A stretch of DNA of 64,000 bases from Candidatus Gastranaerophilales bacterium (GTDB lineage Bacteria; Cyanobacteriota; Vampirovibrionia; Gastranaerophilales; Gastranaerophilaceae), in NCBI GenBank assembly GCA_944325785.1, contig CALVBN010000008.1:1-64000 (forward strand), read 5' to 3'. Positions 52,577 to 60,094 of this stretch are shown one piece after another. Position 1 is the stretch's first letter. Every line of letters starts with the position of its first letter. A model generated the notes under the pieces. It saw nothing but the letters and a program-made list of their open reading frames with translations. It ran no database searches and was not told where the DNA came from. The translations under genes were made by a program, and so were the position numbers.

Positions 52577-53158
52577 CTAAATTACGATATCTCTTGGGAG
52601 TAATTTTAACTTAATATGGTTTAACTTGCTATTGTCTTTTTTAAACTCCGTATTATTAATACATAAAAATTTGGAAGCTCTTTTAAATATCGGATAAATC
52701 TTTTCAAAGATATTAGTTCCTTTAGGTATTTTTAATTCATATATAATGCCATTTTGGGCTGCATAATTTATGGCTTCCGTTTTACTTTCTGACCAAAAAG
52801 AATATTCCGGCATATAAAAAACATCACCCTCTTTTAGATTTGAACATTTTTTAAACTTGTCTTCCAAATATTTAGACTTATCTTTATAAATATTTGGATT
52901 AGCTATCCCGCGCCACAAAACAATATCGTATTTAATCGGCTTAGATGATAATTTTAGTGCTAAATCATTATTTTTAATCAAAGAGGTTAAATGTTCGCAA
53001 TAATTATTACTGATACCCATCAACTCATAATTGGCATCATTAAAATCAAATCTTCCGGCATTAGGGATTGTCTTATTATTTTTCAAACTCCTTTGCCAGT
53101 ATTGATGGCAAAATAAACCTTTGTTATTAAAAGTTCTATTAAATAGATTATTAAACAT
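52577..53158 (-). CDS. ADP-ribosyltransferase-like protein (degenerate)
   Basis: 193 residues. The R-S-E class pattern is partly visible: R in DIVLWRGIANP, YSFWSESKTEAINYA at the STS position (only one Ser kept), then GIIYELKIPKGTNIF. The usual E-x-E before the last strand is not present; the region reads FKRASKFLCINN. So activity is doubtful, or a variant site is used. It has no signal peptide. Such toxins modify host proteins or DNA, and also appear as phage or defence effectors. Beside tRNA-Met in the AT-rich patch. Confidence 0.6.
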   Translation of the reverse strand: MFNNLFNRTFNNKGLFCHQYWQRSLKNNKTIPNAGRFDFNDANYELMGISNNYCEHLTSLIKNNDLALKLSSKPIKYDIVLWRGIANPNIYKDKSKYLEDKFKKCSNLKEGDVFYMPEYSFWSESKTEAINYAAQNGIIYELKIPKGTNIFEKIYPIFKRASKFLCINNTEFKKDNSKLNHIKLKLLPRDIVI

Positions 53159-53192
53159 ATTAATATAATACTAAAAAACTTAAAAAATAAAT

Positions 53193-53265
53193 AGCAAGGG
53201 AGAGATTCGAACTCTCGACCTCACGGGTATGAGCCGTGCGCTCTCACCAACTGAGCTACCTTGCC
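53193..53265 (-). tRNA. tRNA-Met (CAU), elongator
   Basis: 73 nt without encoded CCA: acceptor GGCAAGG/CCTTGCT, D arm GCTCAGTTGGTGAGAGC, anticodon loop GGCTCATACCC, T arm GAGAGTTCGAATCTCTC. It lacks the initiator features seen in the other CAU tRNA. A lysidine-modified tRNA-Ile2 is the alternative, but the stem sequences fit elongator Met better. Confidence 0.92.
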
Positions 53266-53360
53266 ATAAGTTTCATTTGTTATTCTGTTGTCATTGGCTC
53301 AGTTGTCTCGAGCGATGCTCTCACGGTTTCTTTAGTTCCGTTCACTGCCGTTCACTCGGG

Positions 53361-53375
53361 GAGCTACCTTGCCAT
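53361..53375 (-). repeat. Duplicate of tRNA-Met 5' end (15 bp)
   Basis: GAGCTACCTTGCCAT repeats 53253-53267, the first bases of tRNA-Met and two bases before it. The rest of the tRNA is not copied. It may be a short recombination scar upstream of the gene. Confidence 0.5.
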
Positions 53376-53465
53376 ATTACTTGTTATTGTCAATTGTTTT
53401 TAGTCCGGTTGGTAATTCCAACAATAACTATACTCTCATAAACATTTTCAAATATCAAGCCTAAA

Positions 53466-53495
53466 AGAAGAACCTGCTTAAAGCAGGTTCTTCAA
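53466..53495 (-). terminator. Terminator of the small His-rich membrane protein gene
   Basis: Minus strand GAAGAACCTGCTTTAAGCAGGTTCTTC followed by TTTT, directly after the leftward gene. Confidence 0.85.
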
Positions 53496-53499
53496 ACTA

Positions 53500-53835
53500 T
53501 TAATCATCGACAGCATTGCGTTCTGCTCTTGGCGGCAATTGTCTGTCATATCTATCTTTCATAACTTTCTTATGGAAATCGCCCCTATGTCCTCTATCAA
53601 AGTGATGATGGTGGTGGCAGTTACATGGTCTTACCATTTGAGGTCCTGGACCGAATGCATACGGATTCATCGGCATTGGAGGCATCGGAGGTTTATGGAG
53701 AGCTGCAAATAGACTTAATGCTAAAAATACACCTACGAAGGTTCCGCCTGTTACTATTAAAAATTTCTTAAAACCTTTGCTCTGGCATAAGCATGTTGTT
53801 TGTTTTTCTTCTACAATTTTGTTTTCTTCTGTCAT
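53500..53835 (-). CDS. Small His/Met/Pro-rich membrane protein, 111 aa
   Basis: N-terminal 25 residues include CLCQSKG; one membrane helix (FLIVTGGTFVGVFLALSLFAAL, about 26-47) is followed by an exported tail with KPPMPPMPMNPYAFGPGPQM and CNCHHHHHFDRGHRGDFHKK. The Met/His/Cys runs suggest metal (copper or nickel) binding. No known family. It has its own strong terminator. AGGAG-like sequence (TAGGAGAAT) precedes the ATG. Confidence 0.7.
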   Translation of the reverse strand: MTEENKIVEEKQTTCLCQSKGFKKFLIVTGGTFVGVFLALSLFAALHKPPMPPMPMNPYAFGPGPQMVRPCNCHHHHHFDRGHRGDFHKKVMKDRYDRQLPPRAERNAVDD

Positions 53836-53913
53836 AATAAATTCTCCTATTTAATCTACATATTGTTAACGATATTAAATTTTAAATTGTTCATTTTTTG
53901 ATAAAATATTTTT

Positions 53914-54360
53914 ATGGGTATTTATTCTGAAAAAGCATGTACTAATTTTAAAAACGGTTATAACTGCGCACAGGCAGTCTTACTGGCTTTTGCAGAAGTT
54001 CTTGGCATAGATGATGTTTTTGCCCTTAAGCTTGCATCCTCTTTCGGTGGAGGCATGGGGAGGCTGAGAGAAGTCTGCGGTGCAGTAAGCGCAATGTTCA
54101 TGATTGCAGGTCTGCTTCAGGGATATACCGAGCCGAATAATGATGAAATAAAGGCACAGCACTATAAACTTATTCAGAATCTTGGCAATGAATTTAAATC
54201 AAGGTGCGGATCTATTATATGCAGGGAGCTTCTTGGACTGCCGGACGGAGCAGACTCCCCTATACCATCTAAGCGGACGGATGAATACTATCAACAAAGA
54301 CCTTGTGAAAACTGTATCAAAACCGCAGCTGAGATAATTGAAACTAATTTGTTAAATTAG
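53914..54360 (+). CDS. C_GCAxxG_C_C family redox protein
   Basis: 148 residues. The motif set runs NGYNCAQAVLLAFAEVLG, SFGGGMGRLREVCGAVSAM (GCAxxG equivalent), CGSIICRELLG and RPCENCIKTAAE. This family of small Cys-rich proteins is of unknown function, often next to redox or electron-transfer genes; here CcdA and a thioredoxin-like protein follow on the other strand with 9 bp overlap. A role in thiol or metal redox is plausible. Confidence 0.88.
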   Translation: MGIYSEKACTNFKNGYNCAQAVLLAFAEVLGIDDVFALKLASSFGGGMGRLREVCGAVSAMFMIAGLLQGYTEPNNDEIKAQHYKLIQNLGNEFKSRCGSIICRELLGLPDGADSPIPSKRTDEYYQQRPCENCIKTAAEIIETNLLN

Positions 54361-55062
54361 AGGTGCAAAAGTCTTGTAGTACAGGTACACTGCGACCAGT
54401 ATTAGTAATATTCCGCTTATTTTCATTAAAACATCTGTATAAGCGGAGAGTTTTTTCAAATTTTTGACACTTGATGTAAATAACCCTGCAATTATTAAAA
54501 TCAGCCCCTGCCCCAGTGCGAACAAAAACAGCATAAATACTGCCGCCAAAAGATTTTTACCCATTGCGGCAAAAGCCATTATGCCCGCTAATATAGGTGT
54601 CGAACATGGAGTCCCTGCCAGAGCAAACGCTATACCCAATAATACCGGATATAAAAACAAAGAATTTGTTGAATTTGTCGGCATTGATTTTATTATAACA
54701 GGCATGTCAAAATCAAGAACTCCAGTTATTTTAAGCCCCATAACCATCAATAATGATGCCATTATAAGCGTAAAATATCCGCCAAGAGCTGATGCAAAAA
54801 CACTTCCCGTTACGGCGCAAATTATTCCGATAACAGAAAAAACAACTGCCGTTCCTAGTATAAAACAGCATAGCTGTATAAATGTTCTCAACGGCGTTTC
54901 TTTAGAATACCCGCCGACATATCCAATAATTAACGGAAGCATAGCTAGCGAGCAGGGGGATATAGACGCAATAACCCCGCCTGCAAACGACGCTGCAAAC
55001 ATTAAAAACCAGATATGAGGTCCCGTTATTCCCCCGGAAAATATTTGTGCTAAATTATCCAT
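54352..55062 (-). CDS. ccdA: CcdA-type transmembrane electron carrier
   Basis: 236 residues, six helices. GGVIASISPCSLAMLPLIIGYVGG and LAGTPCSTPILAGIMAFAA carry the two membrane Cys residues (SPC, TPC) that pass electrons from thioredoxin to the periplasm, as in DsbD and CcdA. Overlaps the thioredoxin-like gene upstream by 8 bp, so the two form a reducing pathway. Convergent overlap with the C_GCAxxG_C_C gene. Confidence 0.9.
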   Translation of the reverse strand: MDNLAQIFSGGITGPHIWFLMFAASFAGGVIASISPCSLAMLPLIIGYVGGYSKETPLRTFIQLCCFILGTAVVFSVIGIICAVTGSVFASALGGYFTLIMASLLMVMGLKITGVLDFDMPVIIKSMPTNSTNSLFLYPVLLGIAFALAGTPCSTPILAGIMAFAAMGKNLLAAVFMLFLFALGQGLILIIAGLFTSSVKNLKKLSAYTDVLMKISGILLILVAVYLYYKTFAPLI

Positions 55063-55450
55063 CGATTGTTATCTCTTTCAAGTAATTTTCAAGAATTTGA
55101 GGCTGCATTGAACCTTCTATACGCCTTTTGGTAGTTCCATCCGGAGTTTTGAATACAGTTGTCGGTACAAGTTTCACTTCATACTCTTTAATAAGAGCCT
55201 TTGTATCTTTGTCTTTTTGCGTAACATCAATTTTTCTAAGCGTTACATCCTTCTGATATTTCGGAAAAACTTCATCAAAAATCTTTTCCAACTCCTGACA
55301 TTCATAACACATCGGGGATGAAAATTTTATAACCTCTGCGCCGGAAGATGCTATTGAAGGTAATGCTCCGAGTTTATCTCTGGTCAAACCATAATAAACT
55401 GCAAGCGGAACCAGAAAAATGAGTAAAATTGTAATAATGTTTTTGTTCAT
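55055..55450 (-). CDS. Thioredoxin-like exported protein
   Basis: 131 residues from MNKNIITIL, with GAAGGAG upstream. N-terminal anchor helix, then the thioredoxin fold with active site MCYECQEL (CxxC) and a cis-Pro equivalent in VKLVPTTVFKTPDG. It probably receives electrons from the CcdA partner and reduces envelope thiols. Unusual CYEC centre rather than CGPC suggests a special redox role or partner. Confidence 0.88.
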   Translation of the reverse strand: MNKNIITILLIFLVPLAVYYGLTRDKLGALPSIASSGAEVIKFSSPMCYECQELEKIFDEVFPKYQKDVTLRKIDVTQKDKDTKALIKEYEVKLVPTTVFKTPDGTTKRRIEGSMQPQILENYLKEITIDG

Positions 55451-55605
55451 AAGATTCTCCTTCTTCAACTTTACCATAGAATAACACTTTACTAAAAATA
55501 TTAAATTAATTAATCAGGCAATTTTATTTGTAAATATTTGTTAACAAAATATCAAAAAAATTGCTTTAGAAGGTATTATAAATCGTAGGTTTTATGGAGA
55601 AAAAT

Positions 55606-56958
55606 ATGCAGGTACAAAGAACGCAGGGACAGGTTAATTTTGGATACAATCAACAGCTGAATAAAGTCTTAATTTCTAAATGCGAAAACGCAAAAAAGAA
55701 CAAAGAATTCTGGAATACATTACTCAAATTCAACAACATTACCAATGAAACAGAAATGCTGTTGAGAGAAGCTGAAAAAGCAAAAAACATATCCCTGGTT
55801 AATAAGCTTTCGGATATATTTCTCAACTTCAAATATCTTTTTGCCGGAACAATGGATGAAATGTTCCCAAAACTGAATTACAGCATAGTTGAGGCAGAAA
55901 CATACGATGCAGAGGCAAAAGCACGACATATTAAAAATCCGGATCACTGGCTTAACTGCATGGCACATGACTTAAGAAATAATGACGATAATGCTCCAAT
56001 CTTACAAAGAGTTGAAAAGAACATTAATAATATTCAAGAAATGGAAAATACAGAAGCTGATAAAACAGAGATTTCTACAGGAAAGAATTTTGTAATAGAA
56101 TACACTCCGACAGACGAAGCTAAAAAAGGCTTTGCTTCCCTTGGCGGAATGAAAGAGCTTAAGCAGTTATTAAGCGACAGGATTCTTACGGCGCTAAAAG
56201 ACCCAAAACAGGCAAAACTAGATGAAATTGAATACGGAAAGAAAATTCCGAAAGGCATCCTTCTATATGGGCCACCCGGATGCGGAAAAACAACGATTGT
56301 AAAACATTTATCCACAGAAGCAGGAGTTCCTTTATTAATGCTTGAATCCGGAAAATTAGGCTCCAAATATATTCACGAAACATCAGCGCGTATTAATGCG
56401 GCTTTTGATTATGCGGAATCTCTGGCAAAAGATGACAAACCGGTTCTGGTGTTTATGGATGATGCTGATTCAATGCTCCTCGACAGAAGCATTGCAAAAT
56501 CCGATTCAAAAACAGAAGAAATGGCATCTTTCCTTAACAGGATTCAAAATGCAGGAGATAACAACGTAATTTTTGTAGCTGCGACAAATCAATATGATTT
56601 GCTAGATGAAGCTATAAAAAGCCGTTTTCAAGAACAGATATTTGTCGATCTCCCTGATAAAGAAGCACGAAAATCCATTGTTAAATTATTTATGTCGCAA
56701 AGAACAAAGGGAAAAGAACTCTCTGAAAACGACAATGCGCTTGAACATATCGCACAAAAGACAGAAGGATTCCCGATAAGAGCAATCAAAATGATATCTG
56801 ACAAAGCTTCTCTTGAAGCGCTGAACGACGGCAGGAGAAATATAAAGGCAGAAGATTTTGATAAGATTATTGCTCAATCACAGAATATGAAAGTTAAAGC
56901 AGGCAAATATAAGGCAAAGAACGACAGACCTCTTATCGGATACAATAACCGGCAGTAA
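55606..56958 (+). CDS. AAA ATPase with lineage-type N-terminus
   Basis: 450 residues from MQVQRTQGQVNFGYN, preceded by GGAG; an earlier ATG contains that site. The N-terminal about 170 residues are helical and unassigned. The classical AAA domain follows: FASLGGMKELKQLL, Walker A GPPGCGKTT near 221, Walker B VLVFMDDADSM, sensor FVAATNQYDLLDEAIKSRFQEQI with the Arg finger at SRF, and the C-terminal helix pair. Closest to FtsH/Vps4-like AAA modules, without a protease domain. Might be a remodelling motor for unknown substrates. 3' end overlaps the convergent gene by 26 bp. Confidence 0.85.
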   Translation: MQVQRTQGQVNFGYNQQLNKVLISKCENAKKNKEFWNTLLKFNNITNETEMLLREAEKAKNISLVNKLSDIFLNFKYLFAGTMDEMFPKLNYSIVEAETYDAEAKARHIKNPDHWLNCMAHDLRNNDDNAPILQRVEKNINNIQEMENTEADKTEISTGKNFVIEYTPTDEAKKGFASLGGMKELKQLLSDRILTALKDPKQAKLDEIEYGKKIPKGILLYGPPGCGKTTIVKHLSTEAGVPLLMLESGKLGSKYIHETSARINAAFDYAESLAKDDKPVLVFMDDADSMLLDRSIAKSDSKTEEMASFLNRIQNAGDNNVIFVAATNQYDLLDEAIKSRFQEQIFVDLPDKEARKSIVKLFMSQRTKGKELSENDNALEHIAQKTEGFPIRAIKMISDKASLEALNDGRRNIKAEDFDKIIAQSQNMKVKAGKYKAKNDRPLIGYNNRQ

Positions 56959-57889
56959 TCTCCCGCTTAATATAATTTCTGCTGAAAGGTCTGTCATATT
57001 TTTTATACAGACTGATATTAAAAGTAAGAATTTTATTATCCGCACAAAGAACGCTGATTGTCTTATTTAAAGCATCTACAGCCGTTATGGTTCCGGCTTG
57101 AGTATAAGAAGTATTATTATCGCTTATCTCCAAGAATTCCGGATGTGCGCTTAAGCAGGTATCGTTATGGTAAAAATACGCATCTCCCCAGGGATAAATT
57201 GCCCTTATCAAGGCATGATTATCTTCTGCCGTATTATTAAAATCAAGTTCCAGCCCCTTCGGATGAGAATAATAGCTTGCCCTGTCTTCTCTCTGCTGAA
57301 GAGGGATTATAATATCTTCTCTCAAGGCGTTCAAAAGCTCGCAGACAACGCCTCTTGCAGTAAGCACAGTTCTTTCTTTCAAGGATTTTCCCGTATCCGA
57401 TGGGTAGATTTTTATTTCTTCCTGCGCAAGAATTGCACCGGTATCATAATCACCGTCAATTAAATGAAAAGTTACCCCGCTTGTTTGTTCCTTATTCCTT
57501 ATTGTCCAAAAATACGGATTAGGACCGCGGTATTTCGGAAGAAGCGACGGATGCGCATTTATTGATGCAATTTTAGGGATATCATAAATTTCTTTCTTAA
57601 TCTTTTCGCCCCAGGAACCTACAAGAATAATATCCGGATTAAGCTTTAAAAGAGCCTTTTTAAACTCCTCTGTATTAACACCGCGTGCATATATTTCCGG
57701 AAGGTTGTAGCTTTTTATATAATTGTGTTCTACGGAAGGATTTATAACATCTTTTATTTTTCTTATAAGCGGATGGTACTTAACGGTTTCTCTTCTTAAT
57801 ACTCCCGCTATTTGGCAGTTAGCATCAAGTGCACCCGCTATCAAATTCATAAACATTTCGCCGTAGCCTATTATTACAACTTTGAGCAT
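56933..57889 (-). CDS. Formyltransferase family protein (Fmt-like)
   Basis: 318 residues. Formyltransferase catalytic triad N111-x-H113 in INAHPSLLPKYRG and D149 in HLIDGDYDTG are present. A C-terminal domain of about 95 residues resembles that of Fmt (SYTQAGTITAVDALNKTISVLC). It transfers a formyl group from 10-formyl-THF. Could be the actual methionyl-tRNA formyltransferase, but the low similarity in the substrate loop and the N-terminus GYGEMFMNLIAGAL suggest a paralogue acting on sugars or other amines. Overlaps ribF by 16 bp. Confidence 0.82.
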   Translation of the reverse strand: MLKVVIIGYGEMFMNLIAGALDANCQIAGVLRRETVKYHPLIRKIKDVINPSVEHNYIKSYNLPEIYARGVNTEEFKKALLKLNPDIILVGSWGEKIKKEIYDIPKIASINAHPSLLPKYRGPNPYFWTIRNKEQTSGVTFHLIDGDYDTGAILAQEEIKIYPSDTGKSLKERTVLTARGVVCELLNALREDIIIPLQQREDRASYYSHPKGLELDFNNTAEDNHALIRAIYPWGDAYFYHNDTCLSAHPEFLEISDNNTSYTQAGTITAVDALNKTISVLCADNKILTFNISLYKKYDRPFSRNYIKREITAGYCIR

Positions 57890-58701
57890 ATTTGAATATC
57901 CTTGTCTATTTGCTGTTTTAATTCTTCCAGATTATCAAAACGCTTTTCATCCCGAATTTTTTTTATCACATCAATTCTTATTGTCTTATCATACAAATTT
58001 CCCGAATAATTGAGGATATGAGTTTCCACAACCGGCTCTTTTGTATTATGAACAGTAGGCTTCATGCCCCAGTTAAGAACAGCAGGCAGACCGTTTACTA
58101 CTGCTTTATAAACACCGTAAGGTATTTTAACTATCTCAGATGGATAGCTGATATTTGCGGTCGGAAACCCTATCTTGCGCCCAAGTTCTGCGCCATGCTT
58201 AACCGTTCCTTCCAGAATAAAATTACTGCCAAGAAGCCTTTCCGCCTCTTCTATTTTGCCCGCCTCCAGCAATTGCTTTATATAAGTAGAACTTATAACA
58301 TTATTTTCATATTTCATCGGCGGGATGCAAAAATATTTATAGCCGAATTTTGATTGATTAGCCTCAAGGAGTTCCGAATTTCCGCTTTTATTTACCCCAA
58401 AAGTGTAATTAAATCCCGTAGAAATTGAAGCCGGAGAATAATCACGCACAAGCATGGAAAGAAAATCCAAAGCAGTCATTGCCGATATTTGGGCAAAATC
58501 CAGCTCGACAATTTCTCTAACTCCTAAAGACCTAATTTTTTCAATGGAATCCTGCCTTGAAAGAATGAAATCGCTTTTCTTATGGAAATTCTTCAATGTA
58601 ATAAGCACACTGTCTTTAGAAAACTCGACAGCCGAACGAATAACAGCTTGATGAGCAAGATGCACACCGTCAAAAAAACCAAGAATTAAACTCTTACCCA
58701 T
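57874..58701 (-). CDS. ribF: Bifunctional riboflavin kinase/FAD synthetase
   Basis: 275 residues, slightly shorter than typical (about 310). FAD synthetase: LILGFFDGVHLAHQAVI (HxGH-like HLAH), and YNYTFGVNKSG; STYIKQLLEAGKIEEAERLLG links to the kinase domain with GRKIGFPTANI, YGVYKAVV, NWGMKPTV and ETHILNY. Makes FMN and FAD. First gene with the formyltransferase downstream. Confidence 0.93.
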   Translation of the reverse strand: MGKSLILGFFDGVHLAHQAVIRSAVEFSKDSVLITLKNFHKKSDFILSRQDSIEKIRSLGVREIVELDFAQISAMTALDFLSMLVRDYSPASISTGFNYTFGVNKSGNSELLEANQSKFGYKYFCIPPMKYENNVISSTYIKQLLEAGKIEEAERLLGSNFILEGTVKHGAELGRKIGFPTANISYPSEIVKIPYGVYKAVVNGLPAVLNWGMKPTVHNTKEPVVETHILNYSGNLYDKTIRIDVIKKIRDEKRFDNLEELKQQIDKDIQICSKL

Positions 58702-58708
58702 ACCAAAA

Positions 58709-58951
58709 CTAAGCGATTACGTTGAGTTTTCTGCCTAAAATCTGGTTGTGGCAGAAATTTTGCCATTCATTAATATTATCAAAAACTTGAGGTAATTTAT
58801 CAGTCCCGACGGACTTTTTATTAGTATAAGGGGTTAAAGAATTAAAAGAAGTATCGCCGATTGTTTCACTGCTCCGGCTATTATAAAACGGCATGTTACT
58901 GCTGACATTATAGCCTTTATTGTGATTTACTGAAATTGCAGAAACTAGCAT
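58709..58951 (-). CDS. Small hypothetical protein, 80 aa
   Basis: Starts MLVSAISVNHNKGYN; GGGGTG lies just upstream. Ser/Asn-rich, with MPFYNSRSSETIGDTSFNSLT and a helix INEWQNFCHNQILGRKLNVIA at the end. No known family. Only 7 bp before ribF, so may be co-transcribed. Its N-terminal SFNSL segment loosely recalls the group signature. Confidence 0.55.
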   Translation of the reverse strand: MLVSAISVNHNKGYNVSSNMPFYNSRSSETIGDTSFNSLTPYTNKKSVGTDKLPQVFDNINEWQNFCHNQILGRKLNVIA

Positions 58952-59128
58952 AGTCACCCCTTTTTATGTACAACCGGACACTTCAGCTTATAAACTCTCG
59001 ACCTTTGGACTCGTTTTAAAGACTTTTATGCCCTACTTACAAATTCTATCACACTCTCGATTTTTGTGCAATAACTTTATCGGGTAATTTCAAAAATTTA
59101 TAAAGGATATTTTTCTATAAAGTCATGC

Positions 59129-60088
59129 TCAAATTTTAACTCTAATACCATCAAGTATTGAAAAGATTTCTTTGATATTATCTATCAGAACAAGCTGTCC
59201 CCTTAGCTTTGATGCACCTGTAAATCCGTTTAAATAATACGGTATAAACTTCCTGCAGAATTTAACCCCCGTATCCTCTCCCCTTAGTTCGGCTTCCTTT
59301 ATAAGATGCTTTTTTAAAGTTTCTATTTTTTCACCCAAAGAAGGCGGAGGAAGGTATTCTCCGGTCTGCAGATATTTTTCAATCCGGCTTATCAAGGATG
59401 GATCGCCAAGCGCCCCTCGTCCTATGGCAACGCCATCCGCATTTGACTCTTCCAGACACTGAACAGCCGTTTCTATTGATACAACATCACCGTTTGCAAA
59501 TACCGGAATATCAACACTGCGTTTCAACTCCGCAATCTTCTTCCAGTCAGCCTTACCGCCGTACATCTGCGAGCGCGTTCTTCCGTGGATTGTTATAAAA
59601 TCCGCGCCGGCTTCCTGCATTTTTTCCCCGAACTCCACAAAATTCAACTCATCATATGTATAACCGAGCCTAAATTTCACGCTGAGCGGGATTGTAATCT
59701 CTGCTTTAACTGTTCTTACAATCTCCTGTGCCAGATCCGGATTCCGCATCAGCGCGCATCCGTCAGTCCCTTTGACAACCTTATTAACAGGACAGCCCAT
59801 ATTTATATCTATCATATCGGCAAATTGTTCCAGATACTTGGCGCAATCTGCAATCATCCGCGGTTTATGCCCGCTAAGCTGGTAAGATACCGGCGAATGA
59901 TTATCATCGCGTTTGGTTATTACTGTATCTTTTACCTGCGTCAGAGCTTCCGAACTTATCATCTCTGTTGTCAAAAGACAGGAGGGAGAGTATTCTCTCA
60001 CAAGAGAGCGCAGAACATAATCCGTAATTCCTGCCATCGGCGCCAGTGACACACGGCTTGCTATGAGGGTTTGAACTCTTGTATTCAT
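59129..60088 (-). CDS. dusB: tRNA-dihydrouridine synthase
   Basis: 319 residues, TIM barrel flavoprotein. SLAPMAGITDYVLRSLVREY, QLSGHKPRMI, DINMGCPVNKVVKGTDGCALMRN (catalytic Cys in GCALM), FITIHGRTRSQMY and FANGDVVS are Dus landmarks, closest to DusB. It reduces uridine in tRNA D loops with FMN. Ends 170 bp from the next gene; the TPR protein lies 6 bp upstream. Confidence 0.93.
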   Translation of the reverse strand: MNTRVQTLIASRVSLAPMAGITDYVLRSLVREYSPSCLLTTEMISSEALTQVKDTVITKRDDNHSPVSYQLSGHKPRMIADCAKYLEQFADMIDINMGCPVNKVVKGTDGCALMRNPDLAQEIVRTVKAEITIPLSVKFRLGYTYDELNFVEFGEKMQEAGADFITIHGRTRSQMYGGKADWKKIAELKRSVDIPVFANGDVVSIETAVQCLEESNADGVAIGRGALGDPSLISRIEKYLQTGEYLPPPSLGEKIETLKKHLIKEAELRGEDTGVKFCRKFIPYYLNGFTGASKLRGQLVLIDNIKEIFSILDGIRVKI

Positions 60089-60094
60089 ATATTC

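Noticed and set aside
50042..53265. Complete integrative element at tRNA-Met
   Set aside because: No integrase and no copy of the tRNA 3' end at the left side; kept only as an accessory patch.
53281..53375. Second tRNA gene upstream of tRNA-Met
   Set aside because: Only the first 13 tRNA bases match; no anticodon or T arm.
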